A stretch of DNA of 64,000 nt. Origin: CAMWXW01 sp051650105. Its GTDB lineage: Bacteria > Desulfobacterota > Desulfovibrionia > Desulfovibrionales > Desulfovibrionaceae. The notes under the pieces were generated by a model. That model saw nothing but the letters and a program-made list of their open reading frames with translations, ran no database searches and was not told the DNA's origin. Where the stretch lies: positions 62,001 through 126,000 of the forward strand of contig JBOFIJ010000016.1 in the NCBI GenBank assembly GCA_051650105.1, read 5' to 3'. The position numbers were made by a program, and so were the translations under genes. Every line of letters starts with the position of its first letter. Positions within the stretch are counted from its first letter, which is position 1. Shown here piece by piece: positions 43,627 through 52,368 of this stretch.

Positions 43627-46218
43627 TTAGTGTGCTTCTCCCCATGTTTTCGCAATACCACATTCAACAAGTAATGGTATAGAGAAAAGCTCCTCCCCGC
43701 ATTGAACAGAGGACATGATGTTTACAATCTTTTCCCCAATAATATGAGCAATATTTTCAGGTGCCTCAAAAATAAGTTCATCATGTACTTGTAACACTGG
43801 AACCGTGCCAGAGTTTTTTATTTCAGTCTCTTTCGCAATTTCTATCATTGCAACTTTTATTAAATCTGCTGCAGAACCCTGTATTCTTGTATTTATGGCT
43901 TGTCGTTTTGCTTGTGCTAGCATTTGTTGGTTGCTAGACAGAATCTCTGGAAGATATCGTCGTCGTCCAAGCATTGTTGTCACATATCCATTTTGTATGG
44001 TATCTTCTATAATAGCCTCGTAGAAACTTTTTAAGACAGAAAGTTTGCTAAAATATATTTCTATAAATTCTTTTGCTTCTTTCAGTGATACAGATAGTTC
44101 TTTTGCTAATTTTTGTGGACCCATTCCATAAAGGAGACCAAAATTTATTGTCTTTGCGTTTTGTCTTTGTGTGCGAGAGATTAATTCGATATCAAGATTG
44201 TACAGAAGGGAGGCCGTTTTTTTGTGAATGTCTTCATCTTGTAAAAATGCTGCAATAAGTGTTGGCTCCTTGGAAAGGTGTGCCAGAATACGCAATTCTA
44301 TTTGTGAATAATCAGCTGCTATAAGTAAATAATTTTCTTTAGCACAAAAGCATTCTCTCATTCTTTGACCGAAAGGACCACGTATGGGTATATTTTGAAG
44401 ATTTGGATTTTTTGAAGAAAGTCTTCCTGTTGCAGTAGCTAGTTGATTAAATGTTGTATGGATTCTTCCATTAGAGTCGGCCATTCGTGGAAGTGGTTCT
44501 AGGTATGTTGAGCGCAATTTCTCTAAGGTGCGATATTCTAAAAGTTCTTCAATAAGCGGGTGTACTCTAACAAGTGTTTCTAGCATGTCTTGCGATGTTG
44601 AATATTCTCCCGTTTTTGTTTTTTTCTTTTGAGGTAAATTGAGGTGGGTATAGAGCACATGGGCTAATTGTTTTGAAGAGCGTATATTAAATGTCATACC
44701 AGCAAAAGAATAAATATTTTTTTCTTTTTCCTTTAAAGAATCTTCTACTTCTTTAAGAAAGATTTCAAATTGATAGCTATCTATTTTAAAACCCTCTTGC
44801 TCCATATGAGAAAGAAGATATGTTAAGGGTAATTCTACCTGACTATATAGATGATAGGCTCCTGTTGTTTTTAATTTATCGAGAAAAAGAGGATGTATTT
44901 TCATCATAAAAGAAAGGTAGCATTCTGTTAGAACAAGCTTATTCCATACCAGATAGAGTGTTTTTATTGAATATTCTCTTTCTTCTGGGTTAAGAATGTA
45001 TGCCGCTAGGGAAATATCAAAGAAAAAATGGTGTGGATTTTCTCGTAATTGTGGAAGTAAGGTGAACAATTCTTTTAGATTTGAAACAATACATTCTTTT
45101 GCAGAGCTAATATATGTAATTATATTCTTTGTATTTTTGTGTAAAGAATAAATAGTATCTCCAAGAAGAAATATAATGCTATGTCCTTCTATTGATAGTG
45201 AGATAATTTCCCCTTTTAGGGGTGGATACTCTGTAAAATCTTCATTGGCTTTATCTAAGGAAAAAAGAGAAAGCTGGGACTCTGTATTGTGTGTTTCTTG
45301 TACTGTCGATTTCTTAATATTGTTAGTGATACGTTTTCCAAGTAGAGTGGTAACTTGTCTGGAAAGTGTATTTAGTTCATATTCTTGAATTAAGTCGTAT
45401 AAAGATTCATTAGGCATAAGACATGAAAAATCTTCTTTTGTAGTAGCATCGCAGAGATTTGTTTGAAGCCTGGTAATTTCTCGAAAGAGAAACATCTTTT
45501 CAAAATGTGGAGTAATTTTTTTTTGTGCGGAAGGATCTAATTTTGTGTGAAAATCTCGAATATCTTCCAGGGAAGCGCACGTTTTAAGAATGCGTTGTGC
45601 TGTTTTTGGACCCACTCTAGGGATTCCTGGGATATTGTCTGCAGAATCTCCTATAAGAGCTTGATAATCCGGCCATTGGCTTGGTAATAACCCTGTTTCT
45701 TCCATAAATGTTTCAAGTGTTATAATTTTCTCTTCTCTTGAAGAGGGATCCCATAAAATAGTATTAGCATTAAGGCATTGTCGTAAATCTTTATCGACAC
45801 CAAGAATAATAATAGAATCGTTTTCGTATGTTTTTGCTAAAGAAGCAATATAGTCATCTGCTTCTGCTTTTGTTGCTAGAAGGAGGGGAATACCGAGTGC
45901 TTTAATAATTTGTTCAATGGGTTCTATTTGCTTACTAAGTTGTTCGGGTGTTTTGCTTCTATTTTGCTTATATTCTGGATAGATATCATTTCTATAATTT
46001 TTTTTGGCAGCGTCAAGAACAAAAACAAAGTATTTTGGTTTTTCTTGCTGTAATAATTTGAGTAGAATTCTTGTTACAATAAATATTGCACTTGTGGGAA
46101 AAGAATCTGTTCGCTGCATAGTTTGATACGCATAAAAACCTCTATATATGAATGCAGAACCATCACATATGTACAGAGGTTCTTTATTGGGGAAATACCT
46201 GTCGGCTATAGTTACCAT
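43627..46218 (-). CDS. polA: DNA polymerase I
   Basis: An 863-residue family A polymerase. Residues 1 to about 290 are the 5' nuclease (YICDGSAFIYRGFYA, EADDYIASLAK, GVDKDLRQCL, GDSADNIPGIPRVGPKTAQ). The middle 300-460 is a 3'-5' exonuclease fold in which the acidic catalytic DxE motif is not visible; only FFFDISLAAYILNP of the later helix remains, so proofreading is probably lost. The polymerase part has motif A (ADYSQIELRILAH), motif B (AKTINFGLLYGM) and motif C (QVHDELIFE). It fills gaps in replication and repair. ATG 46218 has AGGT upstream; ATG 46236 is an alternative. Confidence 0.96.
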   Translation of the reverse strand: MVTIADRYFPNKEPLYICDGSAFIYRGFYAYQTMQRTDSFPTSAIFIVTRILLKLLQQEKPKYFVFVLDAAKKNYRNDIYPEYKQNRSKTPEQLSKQIEPIEQIIKALGIPLLLATKAEADDYIASLAKTYENDSIIILGVDKDLRQCLNANTILWDPSSREEKIITLETFMEETGLLPSQWPDYQALIGDSADNIPGIPRVGPKTAQRILKTCASLEDIRDFHTKLDPSAQKKITPHFEKMFLFREITRLQTNLCDATTKEDFSCLMPNESLYDLIQEYELNTLSRQVTTLLGKRITNNIKKSTVQETHNTESQLSLFSLDKANEDFTEYPPLKGEIISLSIEGHSIIFLLGDTIYSLHKNTKNIITYISSAKECIVSNLKELFTLLPQLRENPHHFFFDISLAAYILNPEEREYSIKTLYLVWNKLVLTECYLSFMMKIHPLFLDKLKTTGAYHLYSQVELPLTYLLSHMEQEGFKIDSYQFEIFLKEVEDSLKEKEKNIYSFAGMTFNIRSSKQLAHVLYTHLNLPQKKKTKTGEYSTSQDMLETLVRVHPLIEELLEYRTLEKLRSTYLEPLPRMADSNGRIHTTFNQLATATGRLSSKNPNLQNIPIRGPFGQRMRECFCAKENYLLIAADYSQIELRILAHLSKEPTLIAAFLQDEDIHKKTASLLYNLDIELISRTQRQNAKTINFGLLYGMGPQKLAKELSVSLKEAKEFIEIYFSKLSVLKSFYEAIIEDTIQNGYVTTMLGRRRYLPEILSSNQQMLAQAKRQAINTRIQGSAADLIKVAMIEIAKETEIKNSGTVPVLQVHDELIFEAPENIAHIIGEKIVNIMSSVQCGEELFSIPLLVECGIAKTWGEAH

Positions 46219-46357
46219 ATTGGACCTAGATAGCATATTTTTGTGTTTAATGTAAAGGAAGTAAAGAAAAAAGATTTATTTTGTAGAATTTCTAAAAGAG
46301 AGATGTCATATGTAAAAATATTTTTTTAGAAATCATATGAAAAAACATGAAAGAGGA

Positions 46358-46386
46358 TTGACAAAAGATAAAAAAACCTGTAGAAG
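46358..46386 (+). promoter_or_regulatory. Promoter of the S10-spc-alpha ribosomal operon
   Basis: TTGACA (46358-46363), 17-base spacer, TAGAAG (46381-46386). The start site near 46393 would leave a leader of about 350 bases before rpsJ. Confidence 0.55.
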
Positions 46387-46399
46387 ATTCAAACGAGAA

Positions 46400-46740
46400 T
46401 TGAGACCGTAAATTGGTTGTTTCTTGTTCTGCACTTGGTAATCACTAGGTTTGACGCGTATGGATTATACTCGGTGGTGGTACTATCTTATTTATGACTA
46501 TATTGTCGTGAATTGGTGTCGAGTTATTGCTGCATGGTGTATCTGTATTAGAGTCCTCTGAATGAATCGGTTGACGCCTCTGCAGAATTATGGGAGGATT
46601 GTCTTTTCGATGCTTCACTCCCATATGTTATTATTTATATCGTAGCCATTGAACACTTGAATTATTTGAGTATATCGTGATGTTACGTCTGTCTGAGTTT
46701 TGATTTTGGGTATGTGTTTCCAGAAAATGGAGTGAACGTA
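46400..46740 (+). promoter_or_regulatory. Long structured leader of the S10 operon
   Basis: About 340 bases between the promoter and rpsJ hold no gene, yet are clearly richer in G and C than other gaps in the window. A perfect 8-bp stem, TATGGGAG (46589-46596) with CTCCCATA (46618-46625), is present. Such leaders carry ribosomal-protein autoregulation in other bacteria (L4 in E. coli). The protein bound here is unknown. A decayed gene from the usual upstream fusA/rpsG/rpsL region is the alternative, but I recognise no protein remnant. Confidence 0.4.
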
Positions 46741-47058
46741 ATGACAAGAGTTAGTAATGATTGTATTCGAATTAAGCTTTTTGCTTATGATTATCGTGTG
46801 TTAGAGAAAGCTGTTCGAGAAATTATTGAAACAGGGCGTAACACAGGAGCAAGAATAGCTGGCCCTATCCCGTACCCAACTAAAATCTATAAGCAAACAG
46901 TGCTTCGTAGTGTGCATGTAGACAAAAAGTCTAGAGAGCAATTTGAGTTGAGAGTTCATACTCGTCTGGTGGATATTTTGGATCCTACGCAACAAACAGT
47001 TGATTCTTTAGGTAAATTGAGTTTGCCTGCAGGGGTATATGTAGAGATAAAGACGTAG
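46741..47058 (+). CDS. rpsJ: 30S ribosomal protein S10
   Basis: A 105-residue S10, head of the ribosomal block. RIKLFAYDYRVLEKAVREI and the loop GARIAGPIPYPTKI are characteristic, and the protein ends in LPAGVYVEIKT. S10 binds the 30S head and also acts as NusE in antitermination. ATG 46741 has GGAG 8 bases before it, whereas the longer frame upstream has none. The rpsL-rpsG-fusA-tuf genes that often precede rpsJ are absent. Confidence 0.98.
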   Translation: MTRVSNDCIRIKLFAYDYRVLEKAVREIIETGRNTGARIAGPIPYPTKIYKQTVLRSVHVDKKSREQFELRVHTRLVDILDPTQQTVDSLGKLSLPAGVYVEIKT

Positions 47059-47070
47059 TGGAGAGGGGAA

Positions 47071-47706
47071 ATGGCAAATAAAAAAGGAATATTGGGGCGT
47101 AAAATAGGAATGACACAGGTATTTTCAAATGATGGAAGCCTTGTTGTGGTTAGCGTAATTCAAGCTGGCCCGTGTCCTATAACTCAGGTTAAAGAGGAAG
47201 CATTAGATGGCTATAGAGCCGTACAATTTGCTTTTGAAGAGCGTGATTTACACCGTGCAAATAAGCCTATGAAGGGTCATTTTGTTAAAGCAAAACAGGA
47301 TCGATCGTATCGTTTCTTGAAGGAATATCGTTTGAGATCTGAAGATGAGAGTCCTTCTGTTGGAGACATTTTGACTGTAGGTATGTTTGCAGTTGGTGAT
47401 TATATTTGTGTTTCAGGCAAGAGTAAAGGTAAGGGTACTCAGGGGGTAATGCGTCGTTGGGGTTTTTCTGGGATGTCAGCAACTCATGGTAATGAAAAGG
47501 TTTCTCGTTCGGGAGGTTCAATAGGCTGTAATACCTTTCCTGGAAAAGTGCTAAAGAATAAGAAAATGGCTGGAAGAATGGGAAATGCTCGAGTTACTGT
47601 GAAGAACCTAGAGGTTGTTGCGGTGATGGAAGAGAAGAATCTTATTTTAGTTAAAGGGCCTGTTCCTGGTGCGAATGATGGTCTCATTATGTTGTCGAAG
47701 CAGTAG
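47071..47706 (+). CDS. rplC: 50S ribosomal protein L3
   Basis: A 211-residue L3. It starts KKGILGRKIGMTQVF and has the loop near the peptidyl-transferase centre GKSKGKGTQGVMRRWGFSGM...HGNEKVSRSGGSIG, then KMAGRMGN. It binds 23S rRNA early in assembly. The methylated Gln site of the family falls in GTQG. Twelve bases after rpsJ. Confidence 0.99.
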   Translation: MANKKGILGRKIGMTQVFSNDGSLVVVSVIQAGPCPITQVKEEALDGYRAVQFAFEERDLHRANKPMKGHFVKAKQDRSYRFLKEYRLRSEDESPSVGDILTVGMFAVGDYICVSGKSKGKGTQGVMRRWGFSGMSATHGNEKVSRSGGSIGCNTFPGKVLKNKKMAGRMGNARVTVKNLEVVAVMEEKNLILVKGPVPGANDGLIMLSKQ

Positions 47707-47718
47707 AGAGGTAGAAAA

Positions 47719-48342
47719 ATGACAGTAGCAACAGTATATAGTCAAGATAAAAAAGAAGCTGGGAGCATTGAACTTAGTCCTGCTATTTTTAATGTTGATA
47801 TTAAACCAGAAGTGCTGCATTTAGTCGTCCGATCTATAAGGGCTTCTAGGCGTAGTGGCACACATTGTACAAAGACTCGTTCTTTTGTTTCTGGTGGTGG
47901 TGCAAAACCATGGAAACAGAAAGGGACAGGTCGTGCAAGGTCGGGTTCTTCTCGCTCTCCTATATGGAGAGGCGGTGGGATTACTTTTGGTCCTCAGCAA
48001 AGAGATTATTCTTTTAAGGTCAACAAAAAAATATTGAAATTAGCTATGAAAATGGCTCTTTCTTCTCGTGTGCTAAATGGAAATATTCTTATTTTGAAAA
48101 GAATATCTTTAGGAGGCATTAGTACGAAGTCGTTTAAGGCGGTACTAGACACATTGGAGATAGGCAAAGCTCTTATTGTCAGTGATTCCTTAGACAATTC
48201 TTTATTTTTGTCTGCACGTAATCTTAAGGGTATTAGTTGTACAACAGTGGATCAATTAAACGTTTATGAAGTCTTAAAGCATAAGCAGCTTGTGTTGTTT
48301 GAAGATAGTGTGGCACAAATTCAAGCAAAATTACAAGGGTAG
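47719..48342 (+). CDS. rplD: 50S ribosomal protein L4
   Basis: A 207-residue L4. The exit-tunnel loop is visible at KPWKQKGTGRARSGSSRSPIWRGGG, with GPQQRDYSFKVNKK after it. L4 lines the nascent-chain tunnel and in some bacteria represses its own operon through the S10 leader, which gives the long leader upstream possible meaning. ATG 47719 follows AGGTAG, 12 bases after rplC. Confidence 0.98.
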   Translation: MTVATVYSQDKKEAGSIELSPAIFNVDIKPEVLHLVVRSIRASRRSGTHCTKTRSFVSGGGAKPWKQKGTGRARSGSSRSPIWRGGGITFGPQQRDYSFKVNKKILKLAMKMALSSRVLNGNILILKRISLGGISTKSFKAVLDTLEIGKALIVSDSLDNSLFLSARNLKGISCTTVDQLNVYEVLKHKQLVLFEDSVAQIQAKLQG

Positions 48343-48349
48343 GTGTGTT

Positions 48350-48640
48350 ATGGATTATTCTCAAGTACTTATAAAACCTGTAGTTTCAGAAAAGGCTACT
48401 TTCTTAACAGAGGGAAGTAATACATATGCTTTTTTTGTTTCAGTGCGATCTAATAAGCAAGAAATTCGTAAAGCAGTAGAGAGGCTTTTTGCTGTAGATG
48501 TTGTAAATATACGTATTATTCGCCATAGGCCTAGTATAAAGTATAAACAGGGTAGAAAAAGGGGTTCTGTTTCAGGGTATAAAAAAGCATATATTACGCT
48601 AAAAGAAGGTGACAATCTTTCTTTCTTTGATGGAGTATAG
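48350..48640 (+). CDS. rplW: 50S ribosomal protein L23
   Basis: A 96-residue L23. YSQVLIKPVVSEKAT at the start, FFVSVRSNKQEIRKAVERLFAVDVV in the core and the Arg/Lys loop KQGRKRGSVSGYKKAY are typical. L23 sits at the tunnel exit and docks trigger factor and SRP. ATG 48350 is taken rather than the longer frame that begins inside rplD. Confidence 0.98.
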   Translation: MDYSQVLIKPVVSEKATFLTEGSNTYAFFVSVRSNKQEIRKAVERLFAVDVVNIRIIRHRPSIKYKQGRKRGSVSGYKKAYITLKEGDNLSFFDGV

Positions 48641-48642
48641 TA

Positions 48643-49476
48643 ATGGCTATTCGTAAATTCAAACCTACTTCTCCTGGCACAAGACACAGAAGTGTTTCTT
48701 GCTTCACAGAAGTTACTCGTAAGGGTCCAGAAAAATCGTTAACCGTTGGTATAGGGAGAAGTTCTGGGAGAAACAATTATGGTCGTATCACAAGTAGGCA
48801 TCGAGGTGGTGGGCATAAACGTAAATATCGTATAATCGATTTTATACGCTCTAAGAAAGATATTTCTGCTAAAGTGGCTCATATAGAGTATGATCCAAAT
48901 AGGACAGCATATATTGCTTTATTGTTTTATTCAGATGGAGAAAAGCGTTATATTGTTGCTCCAGCAGGGATTAAGCAGGGTGATTGTGTTGTCTCGGGTG
49001 AGAAGGTAGATATCAGGGTGGGTAATGCACTTCCTATAAGAAATATTCCTGTGGGTACTGTTATTCACTGTATTGAAATGGAACCTGGTAGGGGTGCTAG
49101 ATTGTGCCGTTCTGCTGGATCAAGTGCCCAGTTAATAGCAAAGGAGGGTAAATATGCTTCTTTGCGTCTTCCTTCTGGGGAAGTAAGAAAGATACTTGCG
49201 ACATGTACCGCAACTATCGGGCAATGCAGTAATGCGGAACATGAAAACATATCTTCTGGTAAAGCTGGTCGTAGTAGATGGCTTGGTAAGCGTCCAAAGG
49301 TAAGAGGTGTTGCTATGAATCCTATCGATCACCCTCACGGTGGTGGTGAAGGAAGAAGTTCTGGCGGAAGACATCCTGTTTCTCCTTGGGGTATGTCTAC
49401 AAAAGGGTATAAAACGCGTAATAAGAAGAAAAGTTCTAATAGTTTGATGGTAAAACGACGTACTGCAAGGAAATAA
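48643..49476 (+). CDS. rplB: 50S ribosomal protein L2
   Basis: A 277-residue L2 that bridges subunits and supports peptide bond formation. It has AIRKFKPTSPGTRHRSV at the N-terminus, SGRNNYGRITSRHRGGGHKRKYR, and the conserved C-terminal PRVRGVAMNP-like VRGVAMNPIDHPHGGGEGRSSGG with the functionally key His. Two bases separate it from rplW. Confidence 0.99.
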   Translation: MAIRKFKPTSPGTRHRSVSCFTEVTRKGPEKSLTVGIGRSSGRNNYGRITSRHRGGGHKRKYRIIDFIRSKKDISAKVAHIEYDPNRTAYIALLFYSDGEKRYIVAPAGIKQGDCVVSGEKVDIRVGNALPIRNIPVGTVIHCIEMEPGRGARLCRSAGSSAQLIAKEGKYASLRLPSGEVRKILATCTATIGQCSNAEHENISSGKAGRSRWLGKRPKVRGVAMNPIDHPHGGGEGRSSGGRHPVSPWGMSTKGYKTRNKKKSSNSLMVKRRTARK

Positions 49477-49492
49477 TAAAGGGAGTTAGATA

Positions 49493-49774
49493 ATGTCTCG
49501 TTCACTTAAAAAGGGTGCTTTTATAGATGAGCATCTTTTCAAAAAAGTAGAAGATGCTTTGAAAAATAGCGATAAAAAAGTTATTAAGACGTGGTCTCGT
49601 CGTTCTACAATATTGCCAGATATGGTTGGTTTGACTTTTGCGGTGCATAATGGTAAAAAGTTCGTTCCTGTCTTTATTTCAGAATCTATGGTGGGGCATA
49701 AATTAGGGGAATTTTCTCCTACAAGAACATATTATGGTCATACTGCTGATAAGAAGTCGAAGGCGAGAAAGTAG
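49493..49774 (+). CDS. rpsS: 30S ribosomal protein S19
   Basis: A 93-residue S19: SRSLKKGAFIDEHLFKKV, TWSRRSTILPDMVGLTFAVHNGKKFVPVFI and LGEFSPTRTYYGH. It binds the 30S head with S13 near the A site. AGGGAG precedes the ATG. The C-terminus is the usual Lys-rich tail. Confidence 0.99.
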   Translation: MSRSLKKGAFIDEHLFKKVEDALKNSDKKVIKTWSRRSTILPDMVGLTFAVHNGKKFVPVFISESMVGHKLGEFSPTRTYYGHTADKKSKARK

Positions 49775-49783
49775 GAGAAAGAA

Positions 49784-50116
49784 ATGGAAACAAGAGCTAT
49801 TGCTAAGTATATACGTGTAGCACCACAAAAAGCTAGGCTTGTAGCGAAGAATGTTCGTGGTTTGCCTGTTGAAAAAGCGATGAATATATTAAAGTTTACT
49901 CCTAATAAATCGGCAAATATTTTATTTGACGTTATTCATTCTGCATTGGCAAATGCGGAGCATAATACGGGGCTTGATATAGATACTTTAATTGTGAAAG
50001 AAGTTTTGGTTAACGAAGGTCCGACATGGAAAAGGTTTATGCCTCGTTCTCAGGGACGTGCTAATAAAATCCGTAAACGCACAAGTCATATAACTGTTGT
50101 GCTTGGAGAAGGATAG
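49784..50116 (+). CDS. rplV: 50S ribosomal protein L22
   Basis: A 110-residue L22: AIAKYIRVAPQKARLVAKNVRG, SANILFDVIHSALANAEHN, and the hairpin KRFMPRSQGRANKIRKRTSHITVVL that reaches into the exit tunnel. This loop is where macrolide resistance changes arise in other bacteria; it appears ordinary here. Nine bases after rpsS. Confidence 0.99.
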   Translation: METRAIAKYIRVAPQKARLVAKNVRGLPVEKAMNILKFTPNKSANILFDVIHSALANAEHNTGLDIDTLIVKEVLVNEGPTWKRFMPRSQGRANKIRKRTSHITVVLGEG

Positions 50117-50119
50117 GTT

Positions 50120-50761
50120 ATGGGACAAAAAGTACATCCATATGGTTTTCGATTAGGTTTTAGTAAGCCTTGGAAATCTCGCTGGTATAGTAAGAAGAAA
50201 GAGTATTCAAGTTGGGTATATGAAGATTTTTGTATACGTAAATTTGTGAAGAAATTATTATATGCTGTGGGTTTGTCAAGAATTGATATAGAACGCGCTG
50301 GTGGTAAGGTAAGATTGCTTTTAACTGTCGCTCGTCCTGGAGTTGTTATTGGTCGTAAGGGTACGGAGATAGAGAAACTTCGTAATACTTTATCCAATAA
50401 ATTTGGTAAAGAGTTCTTTATAGAGGTTCTAGAGGTGCGTCGTCCAGAGACGGATGCTCAATTAGTAGCTGAGGCTGTTGCTTTGCAATTAGAGCGTCGT
50501 GTTGCGTATCGTAGAGCAATGAAGAGAGCGATATCGGTTGCATTGAAATTTGGAGCACAAGGAATTAAGATTGCTTGTGGTGGTAGATTAGCTGGTGCCG
50601 AGATAGCAAGAACTGAGTGGTATAGAGAGGGTCAAGTTCCTCTTCAAACATTGCGTGCTGATATCGATTATGGTCAAGCAGAGGCTGCAACCACATATGG
50701 TATTATTGGTGTAAAAGTGTGGATTTATAAAGGCGAAATTATCGGTACTGAGGAGATATGA
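50120..50761 (+). CDS. rpsC: 30S ribosomal protein S3
   Basis: A 213-residue S3. GQKVHPYGFRLGFSKPWKSRWY at the start, the KH domain around PGVVIGRKGTEIEKLRNTL, and the C-terminal KFGAQGIKIACGGRLAGAEIAR. S3 forms part of the mRNA entry site and its helicase. Three bases after rplV. Confidence 0.99.
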   Translation: MGQKVHPYGFRLGFSKPWKSRWYSKKKEYSSWVYEDFCIRKFVKKLLYAVGLSRIDIERAGGKVRLLLTVARPGVVIGRKGTEIEKLRNTLSNKFGKEFFIEVLEVRRPETDAQLVAEAVALQLERRVAYRRAMKRAISVALKFGAQGIKIACGGRLAGAEIARTEWYREGQVPLQTLRADIDYGQAEAATTYGIIGVKVWIYKGEIIGTEEI

Positions 50762-50765
50762 AGCT

Positions 50766-51182
50766 ATGTTAAGCCCCAAGAAAGTTAAATTTAGAAAGCA
50801 ACAAAAAGGGCGTATCAAGGGTAGTGCTTCTCGTGGGAGTAGTGTTTCTTTTGGTGATATAGCCTTAAAAACTCTTGAACATGGAAAGCTAACAAGCCAG
50901 CAAATAGAGGCTGCTCGTATTGCTATAATGAGGCATATTCGAAGAGGTGGTAAAGTGTGGATTAGGGTATTTCCTGATAAGCCAATTACCGCAAAACCTT
51001 TAGAAACTCGTCAAGGTAAGGGTAAGGGCTCTCCTGTTGGTTGGTGTGCTCCAGTTAAGCCGGGTAAGATTCTGTATGAGGTGAAAGGCGTAGATTTGGA
51101 TCTTGCTAGGGAGGCTCTTGTTCGTGCTTCTCATAAACTTCCAGTAAAGAGTATTATAGTGTATAAGAGGAGTATACAATGA
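50766..51182 (+). CDS. rplP: 50S ribosomal protein L16
   Basis: A 138-residue L16: LSPKKVKFRKQQKGRIKGSA, RIAIMRHIRRGGKVWIRVFPDKP, and GKGSPVGWCAPVKPG. It binds late and helps position A-site tRNA. The Arg that is hydroxylated in some bacteria lies in RVFPDKP's vicinity. The stop overlaps the rpmC start (ATGA). Confidence 0.99.
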   Translation: MLSPKKVKFRKQQKGRIKGSASRGSSVSFGDIALKTLEHGKLTSQQIEAARIAIMRHIRRGGKVWIRVFPDKPITAKPLETRQGKGKGSPVGWCAPVKPGKILYEVKGVDLDLAREALVRASHKLPVKSIIVYKRSIQ

Positions 51183-51367
51183 AAATAGAAGATATACGCT
51201 TATTATCACAACAAGAAATTCATGAAAAGCTTGTTTCTTTACGTAAGGAACTTTTACTTATGAGGTGTAATCATGCAACAGCGCAGTTAAAAAATACTGC
51301 ATCATTACCTAAGGCACGTCGTTTAATTGCTAGGATGGAAACTCTTTTACATGAAAAAAGGAGCTAA
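51179..51367 (+). CDS. rpmC: 50S ribosomal protein L29
   Basis: A 62-residue, two-helix protein at the tunnel exit. MKIEDIRLLSQQEIHEKL and a C-terminal RRLIARMETLLHEK helix fit L29. It overlaps rplP by four bases and is followed by rpsQ after three, in the canonical order. Confidence 0.95.
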   Translation: MKIEDIRLLSQQEIHEKLVSLRKELLLMRCNHATAQLKNTASLPKARRLIARMETLLHEKRS

Positions 51368-51370
51368 ATA

Positions 51371-51643
51371 ATGGGTATTTTTGAAAGTGTCGCTCGCAGA
51401 AAAGGGCGTCGTTTAATTGGAAAAGTGGTAAGTGATAAAGCAGATAAAACCATTTTAATTTTGGTTGAGACTATTGTGAAGCATCCTCTTTTAAAGAAGT
51501 ATGTCCGTCGCAGGAAAAAATTCATGGCTCATGACCCGAGTAATGAGTGTGTTATTGGTGATAAAGTGGAAATTGTTGAATGTCCTCCTTTAAGTCGTAA
51601 TAAAAAGTGGCATTTGCTTTCCGTAATAGAAAAGGCAGTGTAG
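51371..51643 (+). CDS. rpsQ: 30S ribosomal protein S17
   Basis: A 90-residue OB-fold primary binder of 16S rRNA. RRKGRRLIGKVVSDKADKTILI, KHPLLKKYVRRRKKFMAHD, NECVIGDKVEIVECPPLSRNK are S17 blocks. It is followed by rplN after eight bases. Confidence 0.98.
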   Translation: MGIFESVARRKGRRLIGKVVSDKADKTILILVETIVKHPLLKKYVRRRKKFMAHDPSNECVIGDKVEIVECPPLSRNKKWHLLSVIEKAV

Positions 51644-51651
51644 AGGTAATA

Positions 51652-52020
51652 ATGATACAGGTAGAATCAACATTAGAAGTTGCAGATAATTCTGGTGCTA
51701 AAAAAGTAGCATGTATTAAGGTGTTAGGTGGTTCGAAACGTAGGTATGCATCCGTAGGAGATATTATAGTTGTTTCTGTAAAAGATACTATTCCTCATTG
51801 TAAGGTAAAGAAGGGTGAGGTTATGCAAGCTGTTATTGTACGGACTAAAAAAGAAATCCGTCGTGCTGATGGTTCCTATATAAAGTTTGATAGTAATGCT
51901 GCCGTGTTATTGTCAAAGCAAGGTGAACCTATTGGTACGCGTATATTTGGACCTGTTGCTCGAGAACTTAGGGCTAAGAATTTTATGAAAATAGTTTCTT
52001 TAGCTCCTGAAGTTTTGTAG
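51652..52020 (+). CDS. rplN: 50S ribosomal protein L14
   Basis: A 122-residue L14: MIQVESTLEVADNSGAKKVACIKVLGG, YASVGDIIVVSVK, and GTRIFGPVARELRAKNFMKIVSLAPEVL at the end. It binds the subunit interface and RsfS in dormancy. ATG 51652 follows AGAGG; the longer frame starting in rpsQ is rejected. Confidence 0.99.
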   Translation: MIQVESTLEVADNSGAKKVACIKVLGGSKRRYASVGDIIVVSVKDTIPHCKVKKGEVMQAVIVRTKKEIRRADGSYIKFDSNAAVLLSKQGEPIGTRIFGPVARELRAKNFMKIVSLAPEVL

Positions 52021-52028
52021 GTGATTAA

Positions 52029-52358
52029 ATGAAAAAACAATATCGTATTCATAAAAGTGATAGAGTTATGGTTATTTCTGGTAAAGATAAAGGTAAAATA
52101 GCAAAAATCTTGAAAGTTGTAACGAAACATGGTAGGGTTTTGGTTGAAGGTGTGAATCTTGTTAAGAGACATACGAAAGCGAACCCTTATCTTCAGCAGG
52201 CTGGGGGAATTATAGAAAAAGAAAAATCTATAGATATTTCTAATGTTATGTTGATGTGTGATTCTTGTAATACAGGAGTTCGTGTAGGATATCGTTATTC
52301 TTCAGATGGTAAAAAAGAGCGTTTTTGTAAAAAGTGTGCAATAACTATAAAGCAATAG
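52029..52358 (+). CDS. rplX: 50S ribosomal protein L24
   Basis: A 109-residue KOW-domain protein: KSDRVMVISGKDKGKIAKILKV, VEGVNLVKRHTKA. It starts 23S rRNA folding. The C-terminus has two Cys pairs, MCDSCNTG and CKKCAI, which could form a zinc site, known in a subset of L24 proteins. The ATG at 52029 follows AGGTGA. Confidence 0.97.
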   Translation: MKKQYRIHKSDRVMVISGKDKGKIAKILKVVTKHGRVLVEGVNLVKRHTKANPYLQQAGGIIEKEKSIDISNVMLMCDSCNTGVRVGYRYSSDGKKERFCKKCAITIKQ

Positions 52359-52368
52359 GTGATAAATA

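Noticed and set aside
46400..46740. Remnant of fusA, rpsG or tuf upstream of rpsJ
   Set aside because: Translating the frames by eye gave no EF-G, S7 or EF-Tu motif; a structured leader is the better reading, though not proven.
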